From contig NZ_JAUSSH010000001.1 of NCBI RefSeq assembly GCF_030812255.1, positions 640,481 through 704,480 on the forward strand: 64,000 nt of DNA, in the 5' to 3' direction. This document shows, in pieces, positions 54,469 to 63,610 of the stretch (the stretch's first letter is position 1; each line of letters starts with the position of its first letter). This DNA is from Paeniglutamicibacter psychrophenolicus. Its GTDB lineage: Bacteria; Actinomycetota; Actinomycetes; Actinomycetales; Micrococcaceae. Both the position numbers and the translations under genes were made by a program. The notes under the pieces were generated by a model that made no database searches, had not been told where the DNA came from, and saw only the letters and a program-made list of their open reading frames with translations.

Positions 54469-55746
54469 GTGCACACCCAAACCGTCAACTCCCTGTTGGG
54501 GGCCATCGAAGACATCGGCCGCGACGCCAAGCGCGGCGGCTACTCGCGCCCCGTGTATTCGGCCGCCGAAACCACGCTGCGCGAATGGTTCATCGCCGAG
54601 GCCACCGGCCGGTCCCTGGAGGTCTCCACCGATGCCAACGGCATCATCTGGGCCTGGTGGGATATGCCCGGATTGGCCAGGGACGAGGCCTCGCGCCGCG
54701 GCGCCTTGGTCACCGGGTCCCACCTGGACTCGGTGCCCGGCGGCGGGGCGTTCGACGGCCCGCTGGGCGTGGCCAGCGCGCTGGCCGCCTACGACGAGCT
54801 CGCCAAGCGCGAGCGGGCCGGCTCCCTGGTGCGCAACCGCGCCCTGGCCATCACGGTGTTCCCCGAGGAGGAGGGCTCGCGCTTCGGCGTGGCCTGCCTG
54901 GGCTCGCGCCTGCTCACCGGCGCCATCGACCCGGTGCGCGCGCTGAACCTGCGCGATGAAGCCGGCAACACCTTCGCCGACGTCGCGGCCGCCCACGGAC
55001 TGGACCCGGCGCGCATGGGCCGGGACGACGCGGCGCTGGCCCGGATCGGGGACTTCATCGAACTGCACGTGGAGCAGGGCAAGGGCCTGAACTCCGAGGA
55101 GCACACCGATGCCGCCGGGCGCGGCCCGGCCATCGCGGTGGGGGACTCCATCCTGGGCCACGGCCGTTGGCGCCTGTCCTTCTCCGGCCAGGGAAACCAC
55201 GCCGGCACCACGCTCATGGCCGACCGCTCCGACCCGATGATCGCCGCGGCACAGACCATCGTGGCGGTGCGCACCATCGCCGCCGCGCAGGACAACGCCC
55301 GGGCCACCGTGGGCCGGCTGGAGCCGGTGCCCGGAGGCACCAATGTGATCGCCTCCCGCGTGGACATGTGGCTGGATGTGCGCCACCCGGATGACGCGGT
55401 GACCGCGATGCTGGTGGAGAAGATCCACGGGCGGGCGCAGAAGCTCGCGGCCTTCGAGGGCTGCGCGGTGAACCTCACCGAGGAATCCTTCTCGAACACC
55501 GTGCACTTCGATTCCGGGCTGACCCGATCGCTGTCCAACTCGGTGCGCCGCCTGGTGCCCGGGGCCCCGCTGCTGCCCACCGGCGCCGGCCACGACGCCG
55601 GGGTGCTGGCCGCCTTGGTCCCCTCGGGAATGCTCTACGTGCGCAACCCCTCCGGCATCAGCCACTCGCCGGAGGAATACGTTGAGGACGACGACGCCGC
55701 CGCCGGCGTGCTGGCGCTGGCCGACGCCCTGGAGGACCTGCTGTGA
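54469..55746 (+). CDS. M20-family amidohydrolase (allantoate amidohydrolase-like)
   Basis: 425 residues. Zinc-peptidase pattern of N-carbamoylase/allantoate amidohydrolases: GSHLDSVPGGGAFDGPLGV (first zinc His and bridging Asp), FPEEEGSRFG (catalytic Glu pair), ELHVEQGKGL and a final SHSPEEYV. GNHAGTT in the lid domain marks dimer contacts. No classical HutG is encoded nearby, so it may hydrolyse the N-formyl-glutamate made by HutF to glutamate and formate. The GTG start overlaps nothing; its stop overlaps the hutF start by GTGA. Confidence 0.83.
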   Translation: MHTQTVNSLLGAIEDIGRDAKRGGYSRPVYSAAETTLREWFIAEATGRSLEVSTDANGIIWAWWDMPGLARDEASRRGALVTGSHLDSVPGGGAFDGPLGVASALAAYDELAKRERAGSLVRNRALAITVFPEEEGSRFGVACLGSRLLTGAIDPVRALNLRDEAGNTFADVAAAHGLDPARMGRDDAALARIGDFIELHVEQGKGLNSEEHTDAAGRGPAIAVGDSILGHGRWRLSFSGQGNHAGTTLMADRSDPMIAAAQTIVAVRTIAAAQDNARATVGRLEPVPGGTNVIASRVDMWLDVRHPDDAVTAMLVEKIHGRAQKLAAFEGCAVNLTEESFSNTVHFDSGLTRSLSNSVRRLVPGAPLLPTGAGHDAGVLAALVPSGMLYVRNPSGISHSPEEYVEDDDAAAGVLALADALEDLL

Positions 55747-56972
55747 GCCCGAAAACCGTCCGGGTCCCGGCCCCGGTCAATGCACACTCGCACGCCTTCC
55801 ACCGGATCCTGCGCGGGCGTACCCACCAGGGGGCGGACGGCGGGGCCGGGAACTTCTGGACCTGGCGCGAGCAGATGTACGAGGCCGCGGCCGGACTGGA
55901 CCCTGCCGGATACCAGCAGCTGGCCACCGCCGTGTTCGCCGAGATGGTGGTTTCCGGGTGGAGCGCCGTGGGCGAATTCCACTACCTGCACCACGACGTC
56001 GACGGCGCCCCCTATGCGGGGGACCATGAGCACGCGATGGAGCTTGCGCTGGCCCGTGCGGCGAAGACCGCGGGGATCCGCCTGGTGCTGCTGGACACCT
56101 GCTACCTGCAGGGCGGGCTGGATGCCTCCGGCACCGTGCTGGGCCTCAACAAGACCCAGCAGCGTTTCTCCGACGGCGATGTCGCCGGCTGGCTGGAACG
56201 CCACGGATCGCTGGCCACGGCGCTGGCCGACGTCGACGCGGGGGAGGGGCTGGTGTCCCTGGGTGCGGCCATCCACTCGGTGCGTGCCGTCCCGCCCGCG
56301 GCCCTGGAACAGATCGCCGCCGGACTGGATCCGGCACTGCCGCTGCATGTGCACCTGAGCGAGCAGCCGGCGGAGAACGAATCCTGCCAGGCGGCCTATG
56401 GGCTGAGCCCCACCGGGCTGCTGGAACGCTCCGGCCTGCTGGCGCAACGGCTTTCCGCGGTGCATGCCACGCACCTGTCCGGGGCGGATATCGCCGCGCT
56501 CGGTGCGGCGCGCGCGGGCATCGTGATGTGCCCGAGCACCGAGGCGGATTTGGGCGACGGCATCGGCCCGGCCCGTGAACTGGCCGACGCCGGGGCGGTC
56601 ATCGCCCTGGGCAGCGACCAGCACGCGGTGCTGGACCCCTACCTGGAGCAGCGCGCCCTGGAACACGGCGAGCGGCTGCGCAGCGGTCGGCGCGGGCGCT
56701 TCTCGCCGGCGGAGATCTCCGCCGCGGCCCGGGCCGGGGGCCTGCGCTCGCTGGGCCTGGCGGAGAACGACGACCACCTTCAAGTGCGCACCGACAGCCT
56801 GCGGACCTCCGGATCGCGCGCCGCCCAGCTCCCGCTCACCGCCACCGCCGCGGATGTTCTCGAGGTCCGCATCAACGGCCAATTGGTGGCCCGCAACGGC
56901 ATCCACACCAGGCTGGGCGACCCGGCCGACCTCTATCAAGCCTTCTTCGAGAGATACCCGGAGTTTTCATGA
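55743..56972 (+). CDS. hutF: Formimidoylglutamate deiminase
   Basis: 409 residues, amidohydrolase superfamily. Zinc ligands: PVNAHSHAFHR (H-x-H), LPLHVHLSEQP (His), AVHATHLSG (His) and IALGSDQHAVLDPY (Asp). SVRAVPPAALEQIA is the HutF-specific HSVRAV region. It removes ammonia from N-formimidoyl-glutamate to give N-formyl-glutamate. Slightly short (usual ~450) because the N-terminal beta-sandwich strands are reduced. Starts with GTG in an overlap; ends in ATGA overlap with hutI. Confidence 0.9.
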   Translation: MSPKTVRVPAPVNAHSHAFHRILRGRTHQGADGGAGNFWTWREQMYEAAAGLDPAGYQQLATAVFAEMVVSGWSAVGEFHYLHHDVDGAPYAGDHEHAMELALARAAKTAGIRLVLLDTCYLQGGLDASGTVLGLNKTQQRFSDGDVAGWLERHGSLATALADVDAGEGLVSLGAAIHSVRAVPPAALEQIAAGLDPALPLHVHLSEQPAENESCQAAYGLSPTGLLERSGLLAQRLSAVHATHLSGADIAALGAARAGIVMCPSTEADLGDGIGPARELADAGAVIALGSDQHAVLDPYLEQRALEHGERLRSGRRGRFSPAEISAAARAGGLRSLGLAENDDHLQVRTDSLRTSGSRAAQLPLTATAADVLEVRINGQLVARNGIHTRLGDPADLYQAFFERYPEFS

Positions 56973-58168
56973 CCACCACCTTGATCACCAACCTGTCCGA
57001 GGCCTTCACCTCCGATGCCGCCGCCACGCTTGTCACCGACGCGGCGATCCTCATCGACGGGGAGAAGATCGCCTGGATCGGGAAGGGAGTCGACGCCCCT
57101 CAGGCCGACACCGTCATCGACGCCGGATACCGGGCGGCGCTGCCGGGCTGGGTCGACTCGCACAGCCACCTGGTCTTCGCCGGGGACCGCAGCCGCGAAT
57201 TCGTCGCCCGCATGGCCGGGCAGGACTACGCCGCCGGCGGCATCGCCGTGACCACCGCGGCCACGCGGGCGGCCAGCGACTACGACCTCACCCGGCTGGT
57301 CATGGGCCGGGCCGCCGAGGCCCTGGCCGGGGGCACCACCTACCTCGAGACCAAGACCGGCTACGGCCTGTCCGTGGAGGAGGAAACGCGGCACGCCCGC
57401 ATCGCCTCCACCGTGGTGGACCAGGTGACGTTCCTGGGCGCCCACCTGGTGCCCGCGGGGATGGACGCGCAGGAATACACGGACCTGGTCTGCGGCGAAA
57501 TGCTCGAGCGGGTCCGCCCCTACGCCCAGTTTGCCGACGTCTTCTGCGAACGCGGGGCCTTCAACGAGGCCCAGTCCCGCCAGGTGCTCGCCGCGGCGCG
57601 GGACGCCGGGCTGGGTCTGCGCGTGCACGGGAACCAGCTGGGCCCCGGTCCCGGAACCCGGTTGGCCGTGGAGTTTGGCGCTTCCAGCGTGGACCACGTG
57701 AATTATCTGGACGAGCAGGACGTGGCGGCGCTGGCCGGCTCCTGGCAGGGCTGGGATCCGGCCACCCGCCGCGGTGTCGCCGGGACTGTGGCGACCTGCC
57801 TGCCGGCCTGTGACCTTTCCACCCGGCAGCCGTTGGCCCCGGGGCGGGAACTGATCGATGCGGGCGTGCAGATCGCGCTGGCCTCGAACTGCAACCCGGG
57901 CACCTCCTATACCTCCTCGATGTCTTTCTGCGTGGCCACGGCCGTGTTGCAGATGAAGCTAAGCATCGAGGAAGCGGTCATCGCCGCGACCTACGGCGGG
58001 GCGCTCGCCCTGGGCGTGCAGGATCAGGTCGGCACCCTGGAAGTGGGCAAGCGCGCGGACATCCAGTTGCTCAACGCACCGGCGGTGGCGCACCTGGCCT
58101 ACCGGCCGGGGATGAACCTTTCGGGCCCGGTGTTCCGGGCCGGGAAGCTGGTTGCGGGGCAGATCTAG
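56969..58168 (+). CDS. hutI: Imidazolonepropionase
   Basis: 399 residues. Metal site: LPGWVDSHSHLVFAGDRSRE (H-x-H), then LRVHGNQLGPGPG (His) and SSVDHVNYLDEQD (His), with ASNCNPGTSYTSSM in place of the metal Asp loop. ETKTGYGLSVEEE is conserved. Opens the imidazolone ring to N-formimidoyl-glutamate. Overlaps hutF by four bases; last gene of the run. Confidence 0.95.
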   Translation: MTTTLITNLSEAFTSDAAATLVTDAAILIDGEKIAWIGKGVDAPQADTVIDAGYRAALPGWVDSHSHLVFAGDRSREFVARMAGQDYAAGGIAVTTAATRAASDYDLTRLVMGRAAEALAGGTTYLETKTGYGLSVEEETRHARIASTVVDQVTFLGAHLVPAGMDAQEYTDLVCGEMLERVRPYAQFADVFCERGAFNEAQSRQVLAAARDAGLGLRVHGNQLGPGPGTRLAVEFGASSVDHVNYLDEQDVAALAGSWQGWDPATRRGVAGTVATCLPACDLSTRQPLAPGRELIDAGVQIALASNCNPGTSYTSSMSFCVATAVLQMKLSIEEAVIAATYGGALALGVQDQVGTLEVGKRADIQLLNAPAVAHLAYRPGMNLSGPVFRAGKLVAGQI

Positions 58169-58180
58169 GCAAGTGGCGGA

Positions 58181-58211
58181 GGGATTCCCCGGGGCTTGCC
58201 TGGGGAACCCC
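58181..58211 (+). terminator. Terminator-like hairpin after hutI
   Basis: GGGATTCCCC (58181-58190) pairs with GGGGAACCCC (58202-58211) with one mismatch; 11-base loop, no T-tract. Confidence 0.45.
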
Positions 58212-58290
58212 GGATCACGGGCAGTGCACTCCCCGTGTGGTTGGAAACGCTGGCGACGGAACCCGACGGTGCATTCGGTGTCCGTATGTT

Positions 58291-59511
58291 TTACATCCTC
58301 CGGCCGGCATCGTGAAGCGCGGAAACCACCGGGGCGGTCCCGTCTTCCGTGGCGAGCGCCGCGGCGACTTGGCGTGCCTTGGCGGCATAGGCCGGCGTTG
58401 TGGTGGCCTGCTTGATGGCGGTGGCCAGCCGTTCGGTGGTGAGGAGTTTGTAGGGGACCGGTTGGGGGCCCGCGCCGAGGGACGTGATCCGGGCGGCCCA
58501 GAATGGCTGGTCGGTGTAGATCGGGACGCTGACGGTTGGGACCCCGGCGCGCAACCCGGCCGCAGTGGTCCCCGCTCCGGCGTGGTGGATCACCGCCGCC
58601 ATCTGCGGGAACAGCCATTCGTGGGGAACCTCTCCGATGCCCAGGACATTGGGACCGGTGATGCCTTCCGCACCCTGCAACACCGCTCGGACGCCGGCGC
58701 GGCGAATCGTGTCGAGCATGAATTCGGCGTCCATGGCCTCGCTGCTGCCAAAACCGATGAAGACCGGGGGCGGTCCGTCGGCGAGGAATTCGAGCAGCTC
58801 GGTGGACGGGCGCCAAGCCGGATCGGTTTCCGGCCACCAGTAGCCGGTCACCACTAGTCCTGATCGCCAGTCCGACGGTGCTGGAAACACGGTGGGGCTG
58901 AATCCGTGGAGTATGGGACGGTTGGTTTTTCGGCGGAGCCGTTCGCTGCCGGCCCGTGATTTTTTCGCCAGCCCGAGGGACTGGCGGATGCGTGCGCTCG
59001 GGAGGTCGTAGGGCGCCCTGCCGGCGGACACCAGGGAGCCAAGCAGCTTGTTTCCGACCGGGCCCAGGCTGCGGGCGGTCCCCAATGCCACGGGCGGGTA
59101 GGCGGAGCTGGGCTCGATTGGCTGCAGGTGTGCGCCAATGGCGGGGATGCCCAGGGCCTCGGCTACGTCGTAGGCATAGGGCGCGACCGAATTGGCCAGT
59201 ATCACGTCGGCACCGCGCTCTGCCGCGGCCACCGTACCTGTCGCGGCCAGCTCCATGTATTCACCGAGTTCGCGCATGTACCGCAACAGGTCCGTTGCCG
59301 ACGCCCTTTTTCCGGGGGCCGCAGGATTGACCAGGCTGCTCATGTCTCCGGGCAGTTCGCGATGCTCGCACCCGACCGCGGTGATCAACGGGGCATGGGC
59401 GGCGTTGGCCGCGATTGCGACGTCGAACCCGGCGGACTGGAGCCTGCTGCCTAGTCCTGCCATCGGGGCGACATCGCCCCGGGTGCCGGGGGTAACCATG
59501 AGTACGCGCAT
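58291..59511 (-). CDS. GT1-family glycosyltransferase (macrolide/flavonoid type)
   Basis: 406 residues, GT-B fold. N-terminal MRVLMVTPGTRGDVAPMAGL acceptor domain, and in the C-terminal half the nucleotide-sugar motif HHAGAGTTAAGLRAGVPTVS followed by DQPFWAARITSLGAG. Matches MGT/YjiC-like enzymes that glycosylate macrolides, polyketides or flavonoids, either for self-protection or decoration. No signal peptide, so intracellular. GAGGAT precedes the ATG. Divergent from a TetR gene whose product probably represses it. Confidence 0.86.
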   Translation of the reverse strand: MRVLMVTPGTRGDVAPMAGLGSRLQSAGFDVAIAANAAHAPLITAVGCEHRELPGDMSSLVNPAAPGKRASATDLLRYMRELGEYMELAATGTVAAAERGADVILANSVAPYAYDVAEALGIPAIGAHLQPIEPSSAYPPVALGTARSLGPVGNKLLGSLVSAGRAPYDLPSARIRQSLGLAKKSRAGSERLRRKTNRPILHGFSPTVFPAPSDWRSGLVVTGYWWPETDPAWRPSTELLEFLADGPPPVFIGFGSSEAMDAEFMLDTIRRAGVRAVLQGAEGITGPNVLGIGEVPHEWLFPQMAAVIHHAGAGTTAAGLRAGVPTVSVPIYTDQPFWAARITSLGAGPQPVPYKLLTTERLATAIKQATTTPAYAAKARQVAAALATEDGTAPVVSALHDAGRRM

Positions 59512-59529
59512 GGGGGATCCTCACTCCTA

Positions 59530-59556
59530 TTGATTGCGAACGGTGTTCGCAATCAA
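59530..59556. promoter_or_regulatory. TetR operator, 12-bp arms
   Basis: TTGATTGCGAAC (59530-59541) and GTTCGCAATCAA (59545-59556) are exact reverse complements with a three-base spacer, in the 105-base gap between the glycosyltransferase and TetR genes. It covers the expected promoter of both. Confidence 0.8.
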
Positions 59557-59616
59557 GGATATAGTGAAGTGGTTGCAGGACCCAACGCCGGTGACCGAAG
59601 GAAAGGCGGAACAAGA

Positions 59617-60309
59617 ATGACTGCTCGCGACCCCATTGATATTTGGCGAAGGCCGGAGCGTTCCGGCGTCGGGCCGAAACCGCAACACTCCCGAGGGCAG
59701 ATTGCCGCCGCGGCGATCGACATCGCCGACCGGGACGGATTGGCGGCGGTGTCTGTACGGAGAGTGGCCCGGGACATGGGGACCGGCCCTGCGTCCCTCT
59801 ACAGGTACCTGCGATCCCACGATGAGCTCGTCGAACTCATGGTCGACACCGTGAGTGGTGAATACGACCTTGGTCCTTCCGGCGAAACACCGAGGGACCA
59901 GCTGCTTGCCCTGGCCCGGCAAGGCCGGAGCATCATGCACCGGCACCCGTGGCTGGCCGCGCTGCTGCCGACCCGGCCGTCAATGGGACCCAGCACCCTC
60001 CGCTACCTGGAACGCGCCCTGTCCGCAATGGAGTCGATCGACATGCCGGGCCCCTCCAAGCTTCAAACCGTGGCCATGCTGACGGCGCTCACCTCCGCAT
60101 TCGTGCAAAATGAGCTGTCCCAACCCGGAAATTCCGGGTCGGACAACGGTGCAGCGAATGATCGACTGGAGTACCTCTCAGAGGCGGTTTGGTCAGGCAA
60201 TTACCCGAGGCTCGCCGGCGCGCTCGCTGGAGGGCACGAACCCGAGACGCCGGATGACATGTTCACTGGCATCATCGTTGACTACCTGGCTGGGGCGGGC
60301 CTTCGATAG
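59617..60309 (+). CDS. TetR-family transcriptional regulator
   Basis: 230 residues. HTH: QIAAAAIDIADRDGLAAVSV then RRVARDMGTGPASLYRYL, followed by a TetR_C_1-like ligand domain (ELVELMVDTV, RHPWLAALLP). This subfamily often controls drug-modifying or efflux genes. GAAGGAAAGG lies upstream of the ATG at 59617. Divergent from the glycosyltransferase; probably binds 59530-59556 and represses both. Confidence 0.88.
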   Translation: MTARDPIDIWRRPERSGVGPKPQHSRGQIAAAAIDIADRDGLAAVSVRRVARDMGTGPASLYRYLRSHDELVELMVDTVSGEYDLGPSGETPRDQLLALARQGRSIMHRHPWLAALLPTRPSMGPSTLRYLERALSAMESIDMPGPSKLQTVAMLTALTSAFVQNELSQPGNSGSDNGAANDRLEYLSEAVWSGNYPRLAGALAGGHEPETPDDMFTGIIVDYLAGAGLR

Positions 60310-60706
60310 TCCCGAAACCGCCCGGGGTCAGTGACGTGCAAGCTCGCCCGGAGGCCGGAGTATTTAGCGGTGTTCCGAGCCGATGCCTTGGCGGTGGGCA
60401 GGGACTCGGGGTCGGCAGTTCGGGAAGCAGGCCTGCAGGAAACGCATGAGTTGTGCATGACTCGCGAATGAAGGTCTCGAGGGATCGTTCTTGGGGTGTG
60501 AAGATCATCCCGTGGGGACATGGGCCGAATTGGCCAGTGATTGGGTGCGCCGGGAAGCGGGAACCATCCTTGAACGCCTGATCGCCGTTCTGCAACCTGA
60601 GACTGGGGCTTCCCCAGCGAAGCGGATATTACGCTCCTGACGTGATGTCGGACGCCGCCAGCGAATTTTTTAGTGATGCCGGTCGCGCTCGTGATAAACA
60701 GGGAGC
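60310..60706. other. Intergenic region without recognised features
   Basis: 397 bases between the TetR gene and tpx. No gene, hairpin or RNA was recognised. The tpx ribosome site (CAGGGAG) is at the right end. Confidence 0.5.
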
Positions 60707-61204
60707 ATGGCTATTACTGCACTCAAAGGTACCCCTGTCCAAACCGTTGGCGAGCTGCCCGCCGTTGGCGCAACCGCTCCCGACTTCGCTTTCACCGGAG
60801 CCGATCTCGGCGAGGTAAACAGCGGCGAGCTGCGCGGCAAGCGCGTCGTGCTCAACGTCTTCCCGTCGATCGACACCGGTGTCTGCGCCTCCTCGGTCCG
60901 CAAGTTCAACGAGTTGGCCGCCGGCCTGGAGAACACCGCCGTTGTGTGCGCCTCGGCCGACCTGCCGTTCGCCCTGGGCCGCTTCTGCGGTGCCGAAGGC
61001 CTCGAGAACGTTGTTCCGGCCTCGAGCTTCCGCTCCGACTTCGGCACGAAATTCGGCCTGACCCAGGCCGACGGACCGCTGCGTGGCCTGCTTGCCCGCG
61101 CCGTGGTGGTTCTTGACGAGAACGGCGTGGTCCTGCACCACGAGGTGGTTCCGGAAATCAGCACCGAACCGAACTACGACGCAGCAATCGCCGCGTTGTC
61201 CTAA
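60707..61204 (+). CDS. tpx: Thiol peroxidase
   Basis: 165 residues, Tpx (atypical 2-Cys peroxiredoxin). Peroxidatic Cys60 in PSIDTGVCASSVRKFN and resolving Cys94 in GRFCGAEG, the typical Tpx spacing. Reduces hydrogen peroxide and lipid hydroperoxides with thioredoxin. Single gene with its own long terminator. Confidence 0.95.
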   Translation: MAITALKGTPVQTVGELPAVGATAPDFAFTGADLGEVNSGELRGKRVVLNVFPSIDTGVCASSVRKFNELAAGLENTAVVCASADLPFALGRFCGAEGLENVVPASSFRSDFGTKFGLTQADGPLRGLLARAVVVLDENGVVLHHEVVPEISTEPNYDAAIAALS

Positions 61205-61257
61205 GCATCCTTACTTCGGCTTAGCTGCCTCGCAGCTGGGCCGCAGCCTGGGGGTGG

Positions 61258-61299
61258 GCCCCGGCACCAGGAATCGCTTCAGATTCCAGGTGCCGGGGC
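61258..61299 (+). terminator. Terminator of tpx
   Basis: GCCCCGGCACC (61258-61268) pairs with GGTGCCGGGGC (61289-61299); the stem continues through GGAATC/GATTCC with one A-A mismatch and a six-base loop. Confidence 0.75.
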
Positions 61300-61365
61300 T
61301 TCACTGTTTAAGCGTCCAAACTCTTCGGGCCCGGTCATCGTTGCCGACCCGAGGCAGAACCTGCG

Positions 61366-62208
61366 CTAGGCACGCGTAGCCTCGGCCGCGGCCAGCAGGC
61401 GCGGCCCGATCTTTTCCACCAGCGCGGCCAGATCCCGCCCGGGATTCAGGGATGCGTCATACACACTCTCCAGGGCCATGGCGCCCAGCCAGATCCGGGC
61501 CCGCCACGCCGCGTCCGGGCCCGGGGCGATGACGTCGATGAAATCCGCTCCATGCCACATGGACAAGTAGGCGGTGTTCAGCGCCGGATCCCAGGCGGAG
61601 GCCAGGTCCCAGTCGATGATTCCGTGCAGTGTGCCCTCGCTCCAGCGCATGTTGTGCCCGGCCAGATCCCCGTGGACCAACGAGGCGGGCACCGAGGCAA
61701 AATCCCCGATGGTGTCCAGGACCCGCCGGGCAGCCCCGGCCAGATCGGCGGGCAGCGCCGCCAGTGCCGCGTCGGCCTTCTGCCCGGTCCATGGTCCGCG
61801 GAAGGAAAACGGCGGCGCCAGCAGGTGGGCGATCGGCCCGAGGTCCACGGCGGCAAGTTCCTCCAGCACCGCGCGCAGCGCGGCCGGATCGCCAGTGTGC
61901 GGGGGATGCGCGGCGCCCGGGACATAGCGCTGGACGACGGCGGAGAACCCCGCGCCGTGCCACACCTCGCTCAGGGCGGTGGGCAGCAGGAAGGTGAACC
62001 GGCCCGAGAGCGCCTCGATGAGGTCCACGCATCGTTGCATCTCCCGCGCGGCGCCGGGCGTGCGGCTCATGCGCATCACCGCCTCGCCGGGGGCCACCAG
62101 CACCAGGTGGAACTGGCCTCCTTCGTCGACGTTCCCGGATTTCCAATCCGGACCCGGGAACAGGGCGTTGGCCAGCTCAAATTCACGGGGCAGCGCTTCT
62201 CTACTCAC
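61366..62208 (-). CDS. Aminoglycoside phosphotransferase-family protein
   Basis: 280 residues. Catalytic loop SLVHGDLAGHNMRW (HGDxxxxN) and metal loop GIIDWDLASAWDP identify an APH-type kinase. The GTG at 62208 (MSREALPREFELANALF) has AAGGA and GGGAGG just upstream. The reading frame stays open far upstream but that extension has no family features. Substrate unknown. Confidence 0.78.
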   Translation of the reverse strand: MSREALPREFELANALFPGPDWKSGNVDEGGQFHLVLVAPGEAVMRMSRTPGAAREMQRCVDLIEALSGRFTFLLPTALSEVWHGAGFSAVVQRYVPGAAHPPHTGDPAALRAVLEELAAVDLGPIAHLLAPPFSFRGPWTGQKADAALAALPADLAGAARRVLDTIGDFASVPASLVHGDLAGHNMRWSEGTLHGIIDWDLASAWDPALNTAYLSMWHGADFIDVIAPGPDAAWRARIWLGAMALESVYDASLNPGRDLAALVEKIGPRLLAAAEATRA

Positions 62209-62271
62209 CCTCCCATCCTTGCAGGTCAGCGGGTATGTGGGTACACAGGCCCAGCACGTAGGATCGAAGGC

Positions 62272-63084
62272 ATGAGCCCAAAAGCGTCGGAGAACACCGC
62301 ATCCAGCGAGTCCCTGGGGCGCACCGGCCCCGAGCCGGGAACCCGCCGCGGGCTGAAAGTCGAGCTGCTGATTGTCCTGGGGCTGTCCCTGGGGCAATCG
62401 GGCATCTACTCGATTGTGAACCTCATCGACAAGATGACGCGGGCGCCGCTGGGCTCGCAGACCACCTCGTTGAACAACTCGCTGAACCAGCGCCAGTACT
62501 TCGACTTGACCTACCAGTTGCTGGACATCTTCTTTGCGCTGGTGCCGGTGATGCTGGTCTTCTACCTGCTCTGGAGGATTCCGGGAGGCAATCCCTTTGC
62601 CCGGCTCGGCTTCGATGCGGCCAGGCCGTTGCGTGACCTGGGGTGGGCATCCGGACTGTTTCTGGCCATGGGGCTCGGAACCCTGGGCGTCTATGCGGTC
62701 GGCCGGGCCCTGGGGCTGACCACCATCATCGTGCCGGCGGCGCTGGACGACTACTGGTGGACGGTTCCGGTGCTGGTCTTCTCCGCGATCCGCCACGGCA
62801 TCCTGGAGGAAGTCATCGTCGTCGGATACTTCTTTGAGCGCCTGGGGCGCCTGGGCTGGGGCAAGTGGCAGATCATTTGCGCCAGTGCCGTGCTGCGCGG
62901 CAGCTACCACCTGTACCAGGGGATCGGCCCGTTCATCGGCAACGTCGCCATGGGGATCGTTTTTGGCTGGTTGTACGCAAGGAAGGGCAGGGTCATGCCG
63001 CTGGTGATCGCCCACGCCTTGCTGGACATCGCCGGGTTCGTCGGTTACGCACTGCTCGGCCCGGCCATCGGAATGGGCACATAA
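62272..63084 (+). CDS. CPBP-family intramembrane protease-like protein
   Basis: 270 residues with about seven membrane helices. CPBP/CAAX motifs: EEVIVVGYFFERL (the paired glutamates), SYHLYQG (His) and PLVIAHALLDIAG (His), in the family order. These are prenyl-protein or bacteriocin-related proteases, or act without proteolysis; function here is open. The ATG at 62272 follows GAAGG. A hydrophilic N-terminus of ~28 residues is cytoplasmic. Confidence 0.83.
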   Translation: MSPKASENTASSESLGRTGPEPGTRRGLKVELLIVLGLSLGQSGIYSIVNLIDKMTRAPLGSQTTSLNNSLNQRQYFDLTYQLLDIFFALVPVMLVFYLLWRIPGGNPFARLGFDAARPLRDLGWASGLFLAMGLGTLGVYAVGRALGLTTIIVPAALDDYWWTVPVLVFSAIRHGILEEVIVVGYFFERLGRLGWGKWQIICASAVLRGSYHLYQGIGPFIGNVAMGIVFGWLYARKGRVMPLVIAHALLDIAGFVGYALLGPAIGMGT

Positions 63085-63231
63085 AACACGGTTTGATGAC
63101 GTTTGATGCAAACGCCTGAGTTCCCGGGCAACCCCATTGGGCTCGGGGGAACCGGCGACCGCGCCCAGGGCGCGCTTTCCCGCCGGACGCCCGGCGGCAG
63201 GAGCCCCGGCGCATCGCGCAAGGAGCCGGAC

Positions 63232-63522
63232 ATGCCCCATCCCATGAGCTCGAGGACGATGTTCCGGCTGGGAGTGCTCCTGGGGATCGTCGGGGTGCTC
63301 TTCCATGTCGTCCTGACGCCGCTGATGGGCTGGGCGATCACCCGGTTCAGCTTCTACAACACCGGAATCACGATGCTGGGAGGGCTTTTCTCGCTGCTTC
63401 AGCAAGGCACCTTCCTTGGCGGCCGGTTCCTGATGGCGGGATCTTTCGTGGTGCGCTCCGCCGAGGAAGCCGTAGCCGGGGTGCGTGGCGGCGGCAGCCC
63501 CGCGGTCCGGGCCCTCCGATGA
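63232..63522 (+). CDS. Small membrane protein, paralogue 1
   Basis: 96 residues, not recognised. Two hydrophobic segments: MFRLGVLLGIVGVLFHVVLT and GTFLGGRFLMAGSFVV. AGGAG (63221-63225) supports the ATG at 63232. Clearly related to the next gene (MFRLG start, G-x-F/LFLAAGS second helix), so a tandem duplication. Confidence 0.65.
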   Translation: MPHPMSSRTMFRLGVLLGIVGVLFHVVLTPLMGWAITRFSFYNTGITMLGGLFSLLQQGTFLGGRFLMAGSFVVRSAEEAVAGVRGGGSPAVRALR

Positions 63523-63610
63523 TTGACTTCCCGCCCTGGGCACCGGCAGCGACGGCGGATTCCCGCATGTGCGATGCCGCCCTTGCCGACCCCGGACAGG
63601 CGGGAACCAC

